A stretch of DNA of 64,000 bases from Promethearchaeota archaeon (GCA_013375495.1 JABXKC010000016.1:1-64000); one strand, 5' to 3'; positions 1-9,131 are shown, counted from the first letter of the stretch. Program-made: numbers and translations. The notes: generated by a model from the letters alone, not told the origin.

Positions 1-1237
1 AATTTGGAATATCCATTGGTTCCCTACAAGCACCACAGAGAAAAATCCCTTCTTTAGTTGATTTTTGAGGGTGATAAGTCATCCCCTTAAAAAAATTAAA
101 TTCATCAAGTTTAATTCCTAAAATTTCTGACAATTTCACTGTGTCTTTATTTGGAATCATACTCGTTGCTAAAATAACTAAGTCAAATTGAAGCTCTCTC
201 ACTTCAAATGAGTTCATATCTTCATAAACGACAATAGGATTTTTCTGTTCGTCTTGCCAAATTTTTGCAACCTTTCCTTTAACATATTCAATTGCGTAAT
301 CTTCATTACCTCTTTGAATGTACTTTCGAAATCCTTTTCCACCGGCTCTAAGATCAATGTAGAATATCGAAGTTTGAATTTCATTATCGTGTTCATAAGC
401 AATCATAGCTTCTTTAGTTGTATACATACAACAACAAGATGAGCAATATGGATTATTTTTTATGTCTCTTGATCCTACGCAATTAATAAACGCGAGTTTT
501 TTTGGTTCTTTTTTATCGAAAGGTCTTATTAAATGTCCACCTAATGGTCCAGAAGCGCAAATTAATCGTTCAAACTCTAATGAAGTAACAACATTTGGAT
601 ATCGTTCATAACCTAAGGAAATAATTGATTTAGGATTAAAAACATCATATCCTATAGCAGCTATGATCGATGCTACATTTAGTTCAATTTCCTTATCCTC
701 CTGGTTGAAATCTATTGCTTCTCTCTCACATGCTTTTTCACATAATCTACAAGCTGATTTCGTAAACCATAAGCATTTTTCTTTATCAATTGACATGATT
801 GCAGGAACTCCTTGAACATAGTCAATAAAAATCGCCCTTCGCTTTCTCAATTGCATATCAAACTCATCGTCTACTCTCATAGGACACTTTTCAACACATA
901 ACCCACAGTTAATACAAGCATCTTCTTTCACATACCGCGCATGTTTTAAGACTTTAACCGTGAAATTACCTGCATCCCCCTCAACTTTTTGAACTTCTGA
1001 AAGTGTATGAAGGTTAATATTTGGATGTCGAGAACACTCTGCAAGTTTTGGTGCTAAAATGCATATAGAACAATCGTTCGTAGGGAAAGTTTTATCAAGC
1101 TGAGCCATTCTCCCTCCAATACACGCATTTTTCTCAATTAATTCGACTTTTATACCTCTTTCAGCTAAATCTAACGAGGCTTGAATCCCAGCTATACCCG
1201 CTCCGATAACCATAACACTTTTTAAATTTTCGTCCAA
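1..1237 (-). CDS. hdrA: HdrA-like heterodisulfide reductase subunit A (partial, C-terminus beyond window)
   Basis: FAD- and iron-sulfur-containing HdrA-family protein, the flavin electron-bifurcating subunit of heterodisulfide reductase-type complexes. About 412 residues are visible and the end lies outside the window. In order I see a dinucleotide-binding motif near the N-terminus (VIGAGIAGIQASLDL), then CSICILAPKLAEC, a 4Fe-4S motif (CINCGLCVEKCP), a second Cys-rich stretch (CLWFTKSACRLCEKAC) and the family motif CVGSRD followed by YCSSCCCMYTTKEA. The start is taken as TTG at 1237 because stops lie just upstream; an ATG at 1213 would begin exactly at the flavin motif. There is no N-terminal ferredoxin domain before the flavin domain. 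All cysteines are encoded by Cys codons, with no TGA (selenocysteine) codon. It diverges from an FrhB-like gene, a natural electron-transfer partner. Confidence 0.9.
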   Translation of the reverse strand, partial: MDENLKSVMVIGAGIAGIQASLDLAERGIKVELIEKNACIGGRMAQLDKTFPTNDCSICILAPKLAECSRHPNINLHTLSEVQKVEGDAGNFTVKVLKHARYVKEDACINCGLCVEKCPMRVDDEFDMQLRKRRAIFIDYVQGVPAIMSIDKEKCLWFTKSACRLCEKACEREAIDFNQEDKEIELNVASIIAAIGYDVFNPKSIISLGYERYPNVVTSLEFERLICASGPLGGHLIRPFDKKEPKKLAFINCVGSRDIKNNPYCSSCCCMYTTKEAMIAYEHDNEIQTSIFYIDLRAGGKGFRKYIQRGNEDYAIEYVKGKVAKIWQDEQKNPIVVYEDMNSFEVRELQFDLVILATSMIPNKDTVKLSEILGIKLDEFNFFKGMTYHPQKSTKEGIFLCGACREPMDIPN

Positions 1238-1692
1238 ATCAGTTCACTATCAATGACTTAAGTTTTTTTTACAGGATTTGTAACTAAATTGCTATCGAAA
1301 TTATATCTTGAAATTTGTAATTTTATATTTATAATTTAAATTTTAAATTCCTTTTTCAATCCATTTCTAATACTTTTTTAGAATTTTTCAAATGAATTAT
1401 TCAATAATATTATTAGAAACGATTATTATTTATAAAATTATTATTAAAAAAAATAAAAAAGTGAGGAAAAATTATGATATTTACTAAAAAACTGCGAAAA
1501 AAATCAAAATCCTCAAAAAAATAGTCCCGATCGAGAAGAATTTTTATATTTTCTATTGATTTTATTAGTTTAGAAGATTAATCTTATAATAGATGACATT
1601 ATTTTTATTAATAGTATTAAGATGTTTTAATTACGGACTTAACTACAATAAAAGAAAGATTTAATGCAAAAGATAAATAAGGATTAATAACG
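1238..1692. other. 455-nt AT-rich divergent intergenic region (hdrA / frhB-like)
   Basis: Non-coding stretch between two divergent redox genes, with long A and T runs, that should hold promoters for both. I see no tRNA or stable RNA structure. A 16-codon frame beginning at 1474 after a GTGAGG-like element encodes a lysine-rich peptide; it is too short to call. Confidence 0.5.
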
Positions 1693-2802
1693 ATGACTGA
1701 AAACGAAGTTAAACCTAAATCCTTTGTAGATCTTACTAAGGAAGTTCATGAAAAAGGTATTTGCGGAGAATGTGGAGGATGTGTTAGCTTTTGTTCGGCT
1801 GCTGAAATAGGAGCCATTGATATCTCTAAAGATGGTTTACCTTATTATTCAAATGAAGAGAATTGTCTTCATTGTGGCATTTGCTATTTAATTTGCCCTG
1901 AGATTCACGAATTAGACAAGGAATTAAACGATAGATTTAATTTCAAACCCCCAATAGGTAACTGGTCTAAAATAGTCACAGCTCAAGCGAGTGATCCTCA
2001 GATACGAAAGTTTGCTACAGATGGGGGAGTAGTAACAGCAATTCTGATTGCCTTATTGGAAAATAATCTAATTGATGCCGCGATTGTATCAAAAAAAATA
2101 GGTCCTTTTCAAAGAACACCCTTTTTTGCTAAAAATAAGCAAGATATCATAAACGCGATAGGAACAAACTATAATATAGAAGGTCCCGTTTCAGAGTTAG
2201 GAAAATATAACACTTTCGTTCCGACTATTACAGAATTAAAAAAGGTAGTTAGTTCTGACAAGATGAAAGTAGCGGTTGTTGGAGTCCCCTGTCAAATTCA
2301 TTCCATAAGAAAAATGCAAGAATTAAAAATAATTCCTGCTCATGTAGTTGAATACACATTGGGATTATTTTGTTTCGAGAATTTCAAATTTAACGACGCT
2401 GCTAGGGCAAGAATTGAGGAGAGATTTAAATTCTCTTTTACTGATATTGAAAAGATGAATATTAAGGAAAGCTTAATTATAAAATTTAAAAGTAGAGAGA
2501 ATCCATTAGTAATAGAATTTTCAGAGCTGCAAGATATTATGAGAACTGCGTGTAGAGTATGTGAAAACTTTACGAATTACTACGCAGACATTTCTTTTGG
2601 TGGTTTAGCCTCTAAACAAGGATTAACAACAACCTTAATTCGCACCAAAGCTGGAGAGAAGATTTATAATCTTGCTTTAAGCAAAGGATATATTAGCGAA
2701 CCAACTGACTCTAATACATCTGTTGAAAAGTCGAAAATGATAGCCCAAATTATAAGCTTTAGCAAAAAAAAAGCAAAAAGAGCAGAAGAATTTCAACCCT
2801 AA
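1693..2802 (+). CDS. FrhB-like coenzyme F420 hydrogenase/dehydrogenase beta-family protein
   Basis: Iron-sulfur flavoprotein of the FrhB/FdhB/FpoF family, which in characterised members moves electrons between a flavin, F420 (or another carrier) and iron-sulfur partners. 369 residues. Residues 24-34 hold CGECGGC followed by another Cys, and residues 58-68 hold CLHCGICYLIC, giving two N-terminal 4Fe-4S clusters. The FrhB core follows, with ATDGGVVTAIL near 112, VGVPCQIHSIRKM near 197 and a late Cys pair (CRVCENFTNYYADISFGG) near 297. The ATG is preceded by an AAGGATTAA element. It diverges from the HdrA-like gene, suggesting a shared electron-transfer complex. Whether it uses F420, NAD(P)H or only ferredoxin cannot be read from the sequence. 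Confidence 0.85.
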   Translation: MTENEVKPKSFVDLTKEVHEKGICGECGGCVSFCSAAEIGAIDISKDGLPYYSNEENCLHCGICYLICPEIHELDKELNDRFNFKPPIGNWSKIVTAQASDPQIRKFATDGGVVTAILIALLENNLIDAAIVSKKIGPFQRTPFFAKNKQDIINAIGTNYNIEGPVSELGKYNTFVPTITELKKVVSSDKMKVAVVGVPCQIHSIRKMQELKIIPAHVVEYTLGLFCFENFKFNDAARARIEERFKFSFTDIEKMNIKESLIIKFKSRENPLVIEFSELQDIMRTACRVCENFTNYYADISFGGLASKQGLTTTLIRTKAGEKIYNLALSKGYISEPTDSNTSVEKSKMIAQIISFSKKKAKRAEEFQP

Positions 2803-3118
2803 AATGATGTATATTATTATACCCTTAAATTCTTATTTTTCTTAGGAATCCATTCAATATCAAACCTTATAAACATGTGAAAAGGCTGAAAAATGGAGAT
2901 ATAAACATATTTAAATGCTTGATTTTATAATATAAATGTCATTTTGATATATTTTTGGGACACCGTAGATTTCATTTAAAACGAAAGAGAGAATAATGTG
3001 ATTTTATTCGGAAGAAAAGAGTCATATTATCCATATATTAATGCCAAATAAAAACCCATTTAAGTTAATAATCAAATAATAAACATCTATTGTAATAAGA
3101 GTCCTGCGAAAGCTTTAC
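2803..3118. other. 316-nt intergenic region, no gene seen
   Basis: AT-rich spacer between the FrhB-like gene and the GTPase. A TATA-like element (ATATTTAAATG, about 2917) and a closer CATTTAAG (about 3057) are candidate promoter elements for the downstream GTPase. No RNA gene or open frame of interest was found. Confidence 0.4.
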
Positions 3119-3835
3119 TTGAAACAATTAGATCAGAAAAGCGAGCATGTCATCATGAAAATTACAGTTTCGGGTCCAACTCAGAGCGGTAAGTCAAGTT
3201 TCATTAAGTTTTTTGACGAAAAAGCTTTGAATGTGGAGGCAAAAGCGAGGGACAACAAGTATTATACAGTTGGAATGGACTTAGGTAGCGTTAAATTAAA
3301 CGGTTTTGATGTCTTCTTATTTGGAACTCCTGGCTTATTAAGATTTAATGTTATGAGAGATGTTGTCGTGCGAGGAGCTGATGGCCTAATTTTTATATTT
3401 GACGCGGCTCACCCAGAAAAAGACGAAGATGCAATTATCATTTTAAATTCTCTTAGAAAGGCTCTAAGTCCCGATACACCAATAGTATATTTAGCAAATA
3501 AACAAGATGTTGCGGGAGCACGCCATGCCGAAGTAGTGAGGTCCCTGAATTATCTTCGTGAAGATTCAGTGATTTTTCCAACAATCACCCGGACAGGAGA
3601 AAATTTAGAAGAGGCGTTGAAATATCTTGTGAATCGAATATACGATCATTATTCTTCGCTCCTCACAGTGCTCCGTTCATACGAAACAGACATAGAAGGT
3701 TTGCAAGAAAAGCTAAATAAGAATCCCGTTGAAATGAGAGATTTGTTAAATAATCTTGAAATAAAGAGATTTATTGAAGTTGATAGGATAAAAAGAACCT
3801 ATAAGGTAAAACATGGGTTAAAACTCTTAATTTAA
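3119..3835 (+). CDS. COG2229-type small GTPase with C-terminal extension
   Basis: P-loop GTPase of the COG2229/MglA-Arf-like group, probably regulatory. 238 residues from a TTG; an ATG at 3155 (MKITVSG) starts immediately before the G domain and is an equally good start. G1 is GPTQSGKS (19-26), the G3 region is FGTPG (68-72) and G4 is NKQD (127-130). COG2229 members usually read FGTPGQxRF, but here the Gln is replaced by Leu (FGTPGLLRF), the position equivalent to Ras Gln61. A C-terminal tail of about 55 residues (from about 180) is predicted helical and could be a winged-helix-like module. There is no prenylation cysteine. It converges on the PEPCK gene with a 9-nt gap. Confidence 0.8.
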   Translation: MKQLDQKSEHVIMKITVSGPTQSGKSSFIKFFDEKALNVEAKARDNKYYTVGMDLGSVKLNGFDVFLFGTPGLLRFNVMRDVVVRGADGLIFIFDAAHPEKDEDAIIILNSLRKALSPDTPIVYLANKQDVAGARHAEVVRSLNYLREDSVIFPTITRTGENLEEALKYLVNRIYDHYSSLLTVLRSYETDIEGLQEKLNKNPVEMRDLLNNLEIKRFIEVDRIKRTYKVKHGLKLLI

Positions 3836-3844
3836 CCTCTAAAT

Positions 3845-5743
3845 TTAAATTTGAGATAATTCTGTAGGTAATATTTCTTCTTTTCCAAATTTCTTCTGTA
3901 AATCTGTTAACTCTGATCTCTGCTTAATAAGAAGATCCCAAAAAAACTCTGGAGTTTCCTTTTCTGCTTTGTACATTTCTTCCATACGGCTTAATTTATC
4001 AAGTAAAAAATTAATTCTCAGTGTGAATTGCTCGATATAATCCTCATGAGAATATTCTTTATTTAATTCTAACTTGAAAAGATTTTTTAAATCATTATAT
4101 TTCGGAAGATAACCAATTGGAGTTTTTATAGCTTCATAATCTCCTTTTGTGCGCCCTTCTGCCCATATAACCCATACTTTTTTATCTAAAATGCCATTTA
4201 AATATTTTCCATCCTTTCCTTTAAGAAAGTAGTTTGTAGAGAATACTTGGGGACAATACTTCAATTGGTGGCCAAATTTTTGATGGTTTTTTAGATATTT
4301 ACCTAGTGGGACAACTAAGAAATCGAGATTTGCCATTGGGCTAGCTTTTCTAACGCCTATAGCACCAAGAGTTGCGGTTGTTGTTTCAGATTCGATAATA
4401 GCCCCTAAAAAAATACCATGCTCCCAATTAATGCTTTCCACTACGGGAGGCATTGTATCTGAATCCCTTCCACCGTAAAATATTCCATGAATTGGTACTC
4501 CATCAGGATCTTCTAATTTAGGATCGCAATTAGAGAGATCCATAAGGTTAATTGTATATCTCGCATTTGGGTGAGCGTGAGTTACTTTATTACCTTTATT
4601 ATCAGTTATTCCATCAATCCAATCACCATAATGATTAAAGCCTTCTTTTGGATGATCTAAACCCATTCCAATCCAATACGGTCTACCATCTTTTACGAGA
4701 ACATTAGAATAAATTAATTCTCTTGGGGTAGTGAGCGCTTCGTAAATTACGGGATCGTTTTTTGCGTTTACATCTTTAATAATTCCAAAAATTCCCTTCT
4801 CTATGTTGACTGCGTGAGCAAAACCATCTTTCCACGGACGTAAATAGGAAATATCATCCCCTACAATCAGTTGTCCGGGAAGCATCGCAGTTGATGTTTT
4901 TCCGCAAGCACTTGGAAAAGCTCCGGTAAAATAGGTTACTCGATTTTTTCCTTTCGGGCGAACTCCTAATATAAAATAGTGTTCCGTAAGCCAATCTTCA
5001 TTATTTGCTTTATGTATTGCTAAGCGTAAGGCTAATTTCTTTAACCCAAGAGAATTTCCGGCATATTGGTTATTAACAGTTAATACTCGACTTTCTTGTA
5101 AATCAACATAAATACGACGCTTGTCAATATTTTTAGTGACGGGAGGATTTCCCACAAGCTCTCCTGCAGAATGTATAAAGTAAAAAAAATCATTCGATCC
5201 ATCCAATTCCTTGAATTCTTTATACCCTTTTCGATATAATAGATCTTCAGAATGAGCAACATAAAACGAATCTGTGAGTTGCAATGCTCCAATAGTAAAT
5301 TTAGAGTTTAATGGGCCAAGACAAAAGAACCTAACTAGACATTCTTTGCCTTCCATACATCCATTCATAATAGTTAAAATTTCTTCTAGACCTTCATCTC
5401 TATCCATTGTATTAATCCAAGGGCTTCGATATTCACCTTTCGGAATTAAGACTTTTGTATTTTCTTTATCTCTTGCTTGATCGTAATAACTATCATAGTG
5501 AATTGTATGACCTTCTATTTGAAGATTAGATTCTTCTTGATAAGAAACAGATTTCTTTTTTACATATTCAATATCCTCTTTAGAATCAGAGATTACAGTA
5601 AGTTTGCGAGGTTTACAGAGATCTACAAATTCCTTTACGATATTTAATACGCGCTCATTCTGCAGAGTAAATAGCTTCTCAACATCCCTTTGGGAAATTA
5701 ATGCATTATCAACAAATTTTGAAAAAGTTTCTTTATAGTTCAT
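3845..5743 (-). CDS. pckG: Phosphoenolpyruvate carboxykinase (GTP)
   Basis: GTP-dependent PEPCK, interconverting oxaloacetate + GTP and phosphoenolpyruvate + GDP + CO2 in the cytoplasm, for gluconeogenesis or anaplerosis. About 632 residues, the usual length for the GTP class. Diagnostic motifs are the kinase-1 loop FPSACGKTST with an active-site Cys (about 280), the metal-binding VGDDISYLRP just after it, YRSPWINTM near the N-terminus, and late GLDHPKEGFNHYGDW and SETTTATLGA elements. The GTP-class P-loop (PSACGKT) distinguishes it from ATP-dependent PEPCK. Start: ATG at 5743 is preferred; a TTG five codons upstream at 5758 is possible. It is a single gene, convergent with a small GTPase and followed by the thermosome gene on the same strand. 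Confidence 0.95.
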   Translation of the reverse strand: MNYKETFSKFVDNALISQRDVEKLFTLQNERVLNIVKEFVDLCKPRKLTVISDSKEDIEYVKKKSVSYQEESNLQIEGHTIHYDSYYDQARDKENTKVLIPKGEYRSPWINTMDRDEGLEEILTIMNGCMEGKECLVRFFCLGPLNSKFTIGALQLTDSFYVAHSEDLLYRKGYKEFKELDGSNDFFYFIHSAGELVGNPPVTKNIDKRRIYVDLQESRVLTVNNQYAGNSLGLKKLALRLAIHKANNEDWLTEHYFILGVRPKGKNRVTYFTGAFPSACGKTSTAMLPGQLIVGDDISYLRPWKDGFAHAVNIEKGIFGIIKDVNAKNDPVIYEALTTPRELIYSNVLVKDGRPYWIGMGLDHPKEGFNHYGDWIDGITDNKGNKVTHAHPNARYTINLMDLSNCDPKLEDPDGVPIHGIFYGGRDSDTMPPVVESINWEHGIFLGAIIESETTTATLGAIGVRKASPMANLDFLVVPLGKYLKNHQKFGHQLKYCPQVFSTNYFLKGKDGKYLNGILDKKVWVIWAEGRTKGDYEAIKTPIGYLPKYNDLKNLFKLELNKEYSHEDYIEQFTLRINFLLDKLSRMEEMYKAEKETPEFFWDLLIKQRSELTDLQKKFGKEEILPTELSQI

Positions 5744-5895
5744 GTTTACCAGTTTCAAGTTATAGTTTTAAAAAGTTAAAAGAGCATTAAAAAGCTTATT
5801 AAACCGTAATATTATTGAAATTTTTTTAGAAGATGATAATTAAAATATAAAATAAATAAAAAAATTAAGAAAAAATAGAAATTTCAATTAGATTA

Positions 5896-7482
5896 TTATA
5901 ATCCAGGAGGGCTACTACCCTTGGCACTGATAATTCTATCAACTCTTAGAATCAGGTTTGCCAACTCACTTCCAGCTTTGATTACATGGTTAACTAAAGC
6001 CGCAGGTTCTATTATTCCCGTCTCAAAATTATTTCCAATTTCGTTAGTAATAGTATCAATTCCTTTCCATTTATCGTTTTCAGTTTTATGAGCAGCACGT
6101 AATTCAGTCATGTTCTCTATTTCGTCTAAACCTGCGTTTTTGATTAAAGTTTTTGGAATTTCTTCTAAGGCAATTGCAAAAGCATTTACGGCGAGTTGTT
6201 CTTTACCGCTCATTTCGTTTGCATATTCTCTTAATCTTTTCGCAAGTTCAATGTATATTGCCCCACCCCCAGCAACAACGGCCTCGGTGTCCATAACTTT
6301 TGCAACTACTGAGAGCACATCGTGTAAAGTAATCTCAGCAGAATTTAAAATTTTCTCTAAACCACCTTTAAGCAATATCGAAACAGATTTGGGATTTTTA
6401 CAACCCGTAAATAGGGTATACTCATTGTTTGCAAGTTTTTCAAATTTTATGTTCTCTGCGAAACCTAAGTCATCTTCGGTTAAAGAATGGAGATCGTCAA
6501 CCGTATTAGCTCCAATTGCTTTTGTTACAGCTTTCATGTCAGAATCTCCAAGATTTTTGATTGCTACTATTCCTTCTTTTGCTAAATAGGCTCCAAATTT
6601 TTCAGATATGTCTTTATTGTTAACAATCATATTCACGCCTAAATCTGTGAAAATTTTCAAGTAATCAATGAGAATTTTTTCTTCTTGGTCAAGAAATTTT
6701 TGGATGTCAGCAGGGTTTGAAATTCTTATTTGGGCATCAAATTCTGTTTTTACGACGTCCAGTTTTCTTCTAATGACAGCAATTTTCGCATTTTTTACTA
6801 CATCTGGCATTGCGGCATTAACTTTCTCTTTTTCTATATAAACACCATTTATTAGCTCAGAATCTCTTAGCGATTTCCCGGGAACTTTTACAATTTTAAC
6901 ATTTCCTACTTTTGAGAAAGTGTTTCCATCGTCTCCCCTTATGTGTTTTATAGCTTTTACAGCCAATTCAGCGAAATAATCTTTCACCCCTACTATGTCT
7001 TTGGAATTCATAGTGGTTTTAGCGGCGTTTTTAAGTTGCTTATCATCATCTCGAGATATTTTGGTAGCCATTTCATTTACCAGCTTTAAAGCTCTATCTG
7101 CTGCTAATTTATAACCGTGAGTAATAGGTTTTGGATGAACACTCTGATCGATAAGTTCAAGAGCATTTCTCAATAAAGCAGCTGAAAATATAACAGCAGT
7201 AGTAGTGCCATCTCCGATGTCTTCATCAATAGATTTAGCGATGTTTACCATCATATTTGCAGCAACATTATCTATATCAAGTAGTTTTAGAATTTCAGCG
7301 CCGTCGTTTGTTATTGTAACATCTCCTACAGAATCTACAAGCATTTTATTCATACCTCTCGGTCCAAGCGTAGATTTTACTGTCTCGGTAATTGCCATAA
7401 TCGCATTTATGTTTTGCATGCGAGCTTCTTTTTCTTTCGTTTCTTCCGTTCCTTCTCTAAGAATTATAATTGGTACAGACAT
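5896..7482 (-). CDS. ths: Thermosome subunit (group II chaperonin)
   Basis: ATP-driven group II chaperonin subunit (thermosome/CCT family) that folds proteins inside a double-ring complex with built-in lids. 528 residues, normal length. Motifs include KSTLGPRGMNKMLVD (36-50), TITNDGAEIL (56-65), the catalytic GDGTTT (90-95) and AVVAGGGAIYIELAKRLREY (near 400). The C-terminus ends SPPGL rather than the Gly-Gly-Met repeat tail seen in many thermosomes. An AAAAGGT element lies 5-12 nt before the ATG. It is divergently transcribed from an Lrp-family regulator across 171 nt of AT-rich DNA. Only one chaperonin gene is present in this window; Asgards usually carry more than one subunit elsewhere. 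Confidence 0.96.
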   Translation of the reverse strand: MSVPIIILREGTEETKEKEARMQNINAIMAITETVKSTLGPRGMNKMLVDSVGDVTITNDGAEILKLLDIDNVAANMMVNIAKSIDEDIGDGTTTAVIFSAALLRNALELIDQSVHPKPITHGYKLAADRALKLVNEMATKISRDDDKQLKNAAKTTMNSKDIVGVKDYFAELAVKAIKHIRGDDGNTFSKVGNVKIVKVPGKSLRDSELINGVYIEKEKVNAAMPDVVKNAKIAVIRRKLDVVKTEFDAQIRISNPADIQKFLDQEEKILIDYLKIFTDLGVNMIVNNKDISEKFGAYLAKEGIVAIKNLGDSDMKAVTKAIGANTVDDLHSLTEDDLGFAENIKFEKLANNEYTLFTGCKNPKSVSILLKGGLEKILNSAEITLHDVLSVVAKVMDTEAVVAGGGAIYIELAKRLREYANEMSGKEQLAVNAFAIALEEIPKTLIKNAGLDEIENMTELRAAHKTENDKWKGIDTITNEIGNNFETGIIEPAALVNHVIKAGSELANLILRVDRIISAKGSSPPGL

Positions 7483-7605
7483 GATTTTACCTTTTTATAT
7501 TATTTTTAATAAAAAATAATGTCTCAATTTATATGAATTTTATGATTAGGAGATCATTTAAAAATAAAAAAGCGTGAGTTGCAAAAATTATATATAATTT
7601 TCAAA

Positions 7606-7617
7606 TTTATATAAATA
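7606..7617 (+). promoter_or_regulatory. TATA-box candidate for the Lrp-type regulator
   Basis: TTTATATAAATA lies 37-48 nt upstream of the ATG at 7654, predicting a transcript start near 7637. It fits the archaeal TATA consensus, but the whole intergenic region is AT-rich, so this is only suggestive. Confidence 0.4.
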
Positions 7618-7653
7618 AGTTGAACATTTTCAAAAAAAAAACGCTTATTAAAA

Positions 7654-8145
7654 ATGAAAGAAGAAAAAATAATTGTAAACAATGTAGAGAAGGTAAAAAT
7701 AACTCTTGATGAAATTGACGAAGATATCATAAAAATGTTGCAAAAAGACGCCAAAACATCCTATCGAGAAATTAAAGATGATTTAGGTATTTCAATTGGC
7801 ACAATCCACAACCGAATCTCTAAGATGGAGGAACATAATGTTATCGAAGGTTATACGCTTAAATTAAATAATGAAATATTAGGTTATACCTTAACATTTT
7901 TAATAAGAGTTAATATCGATGGGAAATATACTCAAGAAATTCTGGAAGAGATCACAAAGAAACCAGAAGTTTGTTCGGTTTTTCACACAACAGGAGAACA
8001 ATCTGCTGCGTTAATTTGTAGATTTAAGGAACCTCAAGGTGTTCATAATTTTATTCGAGAACTGAATGAAAAAGAGCATGTAACAAAAACTAATTCTAAT
8101 ATGGTTTTAAAAGAATATAAAAATTCTTCAATTGTAATTTCATAA
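7654..8145 (+). CDS. Lrp/AsnC-family transcriptional regulator
   Basis: 163-residue regulator with the Lrp/AsnC layout: an N-terminal winged helix-turn-helix (about residues 18-66, including DEDIIKMLQKDAKTSYREI and GISIGTIHNRISKMEE) and a C-terminal RAM/AsnC ligand-binding and oligomerisation domain (from about 75). A short, charged extension of about 15 residues precedes the usual start. The family binds palindromic DNA as dimers to octamers and often senses amino acids. It is divergent from the thermosome gene and could regulate that shared intergenic region. The target and ligand cannot be deduced here. A second Lrp homologue lies at 61816-62235. Confidence 0.88.
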   Translation: MKEEKIIVNNVEKVKITLDEIDEDIIKMLQKDAKTSYREIKDDLGISIGTIHNRISKMEEHNVIEGYTLKLNNEILGYTLTFLIRVNIDGKYTQEILEEITKKPEVCSVFHTTGEQSAALICRFKEPQGVHNFIRELNEKEHVTKTNSNMVLKEYKNSSIVIS

Positions 8146-8345
8146 CGCTATCAATGAGACTCGATTTCAATCTTCTTTATTATTAGTATTTAGAGAACTT
8201 TTCAGTTGAACTAATATTTGAGAATCTTTCCATCAGAACTTTTTAATTGAGTTTTTAATGTTTACTGACTTCATTTTAATAGATAATTGAAAATTTAAAA
8301 ATTAGGTTTGACTAATTAAATTTGTTTTACGCACTAATTTCATCT

Positions 8346-8351
8346 AGGTGA
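8346..8351 (+). promoter_or_regulatory. Shine-Dalgarno AGGTGA upstream of a non-canonical start
   Basis: AGGTGA is complementary to the conserved archaeal 16S 3' end (AUCACCU). It sits 7 nt before an in-frame ATA (8359) and 4 nt before an in-frame ATT (8356). The reading frame of the ICMT-like gene is open from here, while the first ATG/GTG/TTG in frame is TTG at 8440. Confidence 0.5.
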
Positions 8352-8358
8352 CATCATT

Positions 8359-9018
8359 ATATTAAATACCTTTATATATTTATTCACAATTTTTGGAATA
8401 TGGACACTCAAATTCATTCTCCCTCGAATTATTAGACGATTGAGAGGAAATAAATTACCTAAGGGAGCTATTACAGTAATTGGAAGTGTTCCTATCAATA
8501 GTAAGCAAATACCCGGGATTAGATTGTCCCAGATAGCCGTCTCATTCGGGATAGGGATACAATATGTAATATTGCTTTCCTTTGTTTATCGTTTAATATT
8601 TGGGTTTGAGGAGTATAATTTCTTTTTCATTCTTGAGCTTCCAATAGAGGTATATTGGATCGGCATTATTGGAATGTGGCTCCTTGGTGTTTGGGTATCA
8701 ATAACCTTTATTTATAATGTCAATTATACTGCTTGTTTTAACCAAATGAAAGAAGAAGAATACGCATTGGCAACGGGGGGGACATATAAATATGTTCGCC
8801 ATCCAGCTTATATTGCAGGTGTATTTGAAATTATATTCATTTTTCTTGGAACTGGAATCTGGTTCATGTTTTTTGGTTTAATTGGTTTTCTAGCACTCCT
8901 TTATCAAGCTAAAGGAGAAGAAAAGATGTTACAAGAGATGTTTGGTGAGGTTTATGAGGAATATGCATCTAGAACCGGTAGGTTCTTTCCAAAAATAAAA
9001 AGGATTAACAAAAAATAG
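8359..9018 (+). CDS. Isoprenylcysteine carboxyl methyltransferase-like membrane protein
   Basis: Integral membrane methyltransferase of the ICMT/PEMT superfamily, which methylates prenylated cysteines or phospholipid amines using SAM. The hallmark is YKYVRHPAYIAG followed by a hydrophobic helix and a C-terminal EEKMLQEMFGEVYEEYASRTGRFFPK segment. Three or four further helices are predicted. The first conventional start is TTG at 8440 (192 residues), but the open frame continues upstream through another hydrophobic segment (LNTFIYLFTIFGIWTLKFIL) to ATA/ATT codons behind an AGGTGA motif; I therefore extend the gene to 8359 (219 residues). The alternative is TTG at 8440, driven by the TTTATATATT element at 8371. 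Neighbours do not identify its substrate. Confidence 0.72.
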   Translation: MLNTFIYLFTIFGIWTLKFILPRIIRRLRGNKLPKGAITVIGSVPINSKQIPGIRLSQIAVSFGIGIQYVILLSFVYRLIFGFEEYNFFFILELPIEVYWIGIIGMWLLGVWVSITFIYNVNYTACFNQMKEEEYALATGGTYKYVRHPAYIAGVFEIIFIFLGTGIWFMFFGLIGFLALLYQAKGEEKMLQEMFGEVYEEYASRTGRFFPKIKRINKK

Positions 9019-9131
9019 GTTAATACCTGTAAAGACTTTAATAGATCTATTTACTTTGAGCTTTCATAATCGATAATCAATTGTATTAATCATTGATGAA
9101 AAAGGGAGAGTTTAACTAAAATGTTCTCGTA

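Noticed and set aside
1474..1524. 16-codon frame in the hdrA/frhB intergenic region
   Set aside because: A GTGAGG-like element precedes it, but the peptide is mostly Lys/Ser from A-rich DNA and too short to support.
3084..3097. ATCTATTGTAATAA repeated upstream of the small GTPase (about 3084) and porD (about 43702)
   Set aside because: A 14-nt match in AT-rich intergenic DNA is not strong evidence for a shared regulatory element; no third copy was noticed.
6110..6589. 159-codon frame on the plus strand inside the thermosome gene
   Set aside because: It is antisense to conserved chaperonin coding sequence, Ser/Ala-rich with no recognisable family, and is best explained as a shadow of the real gene.
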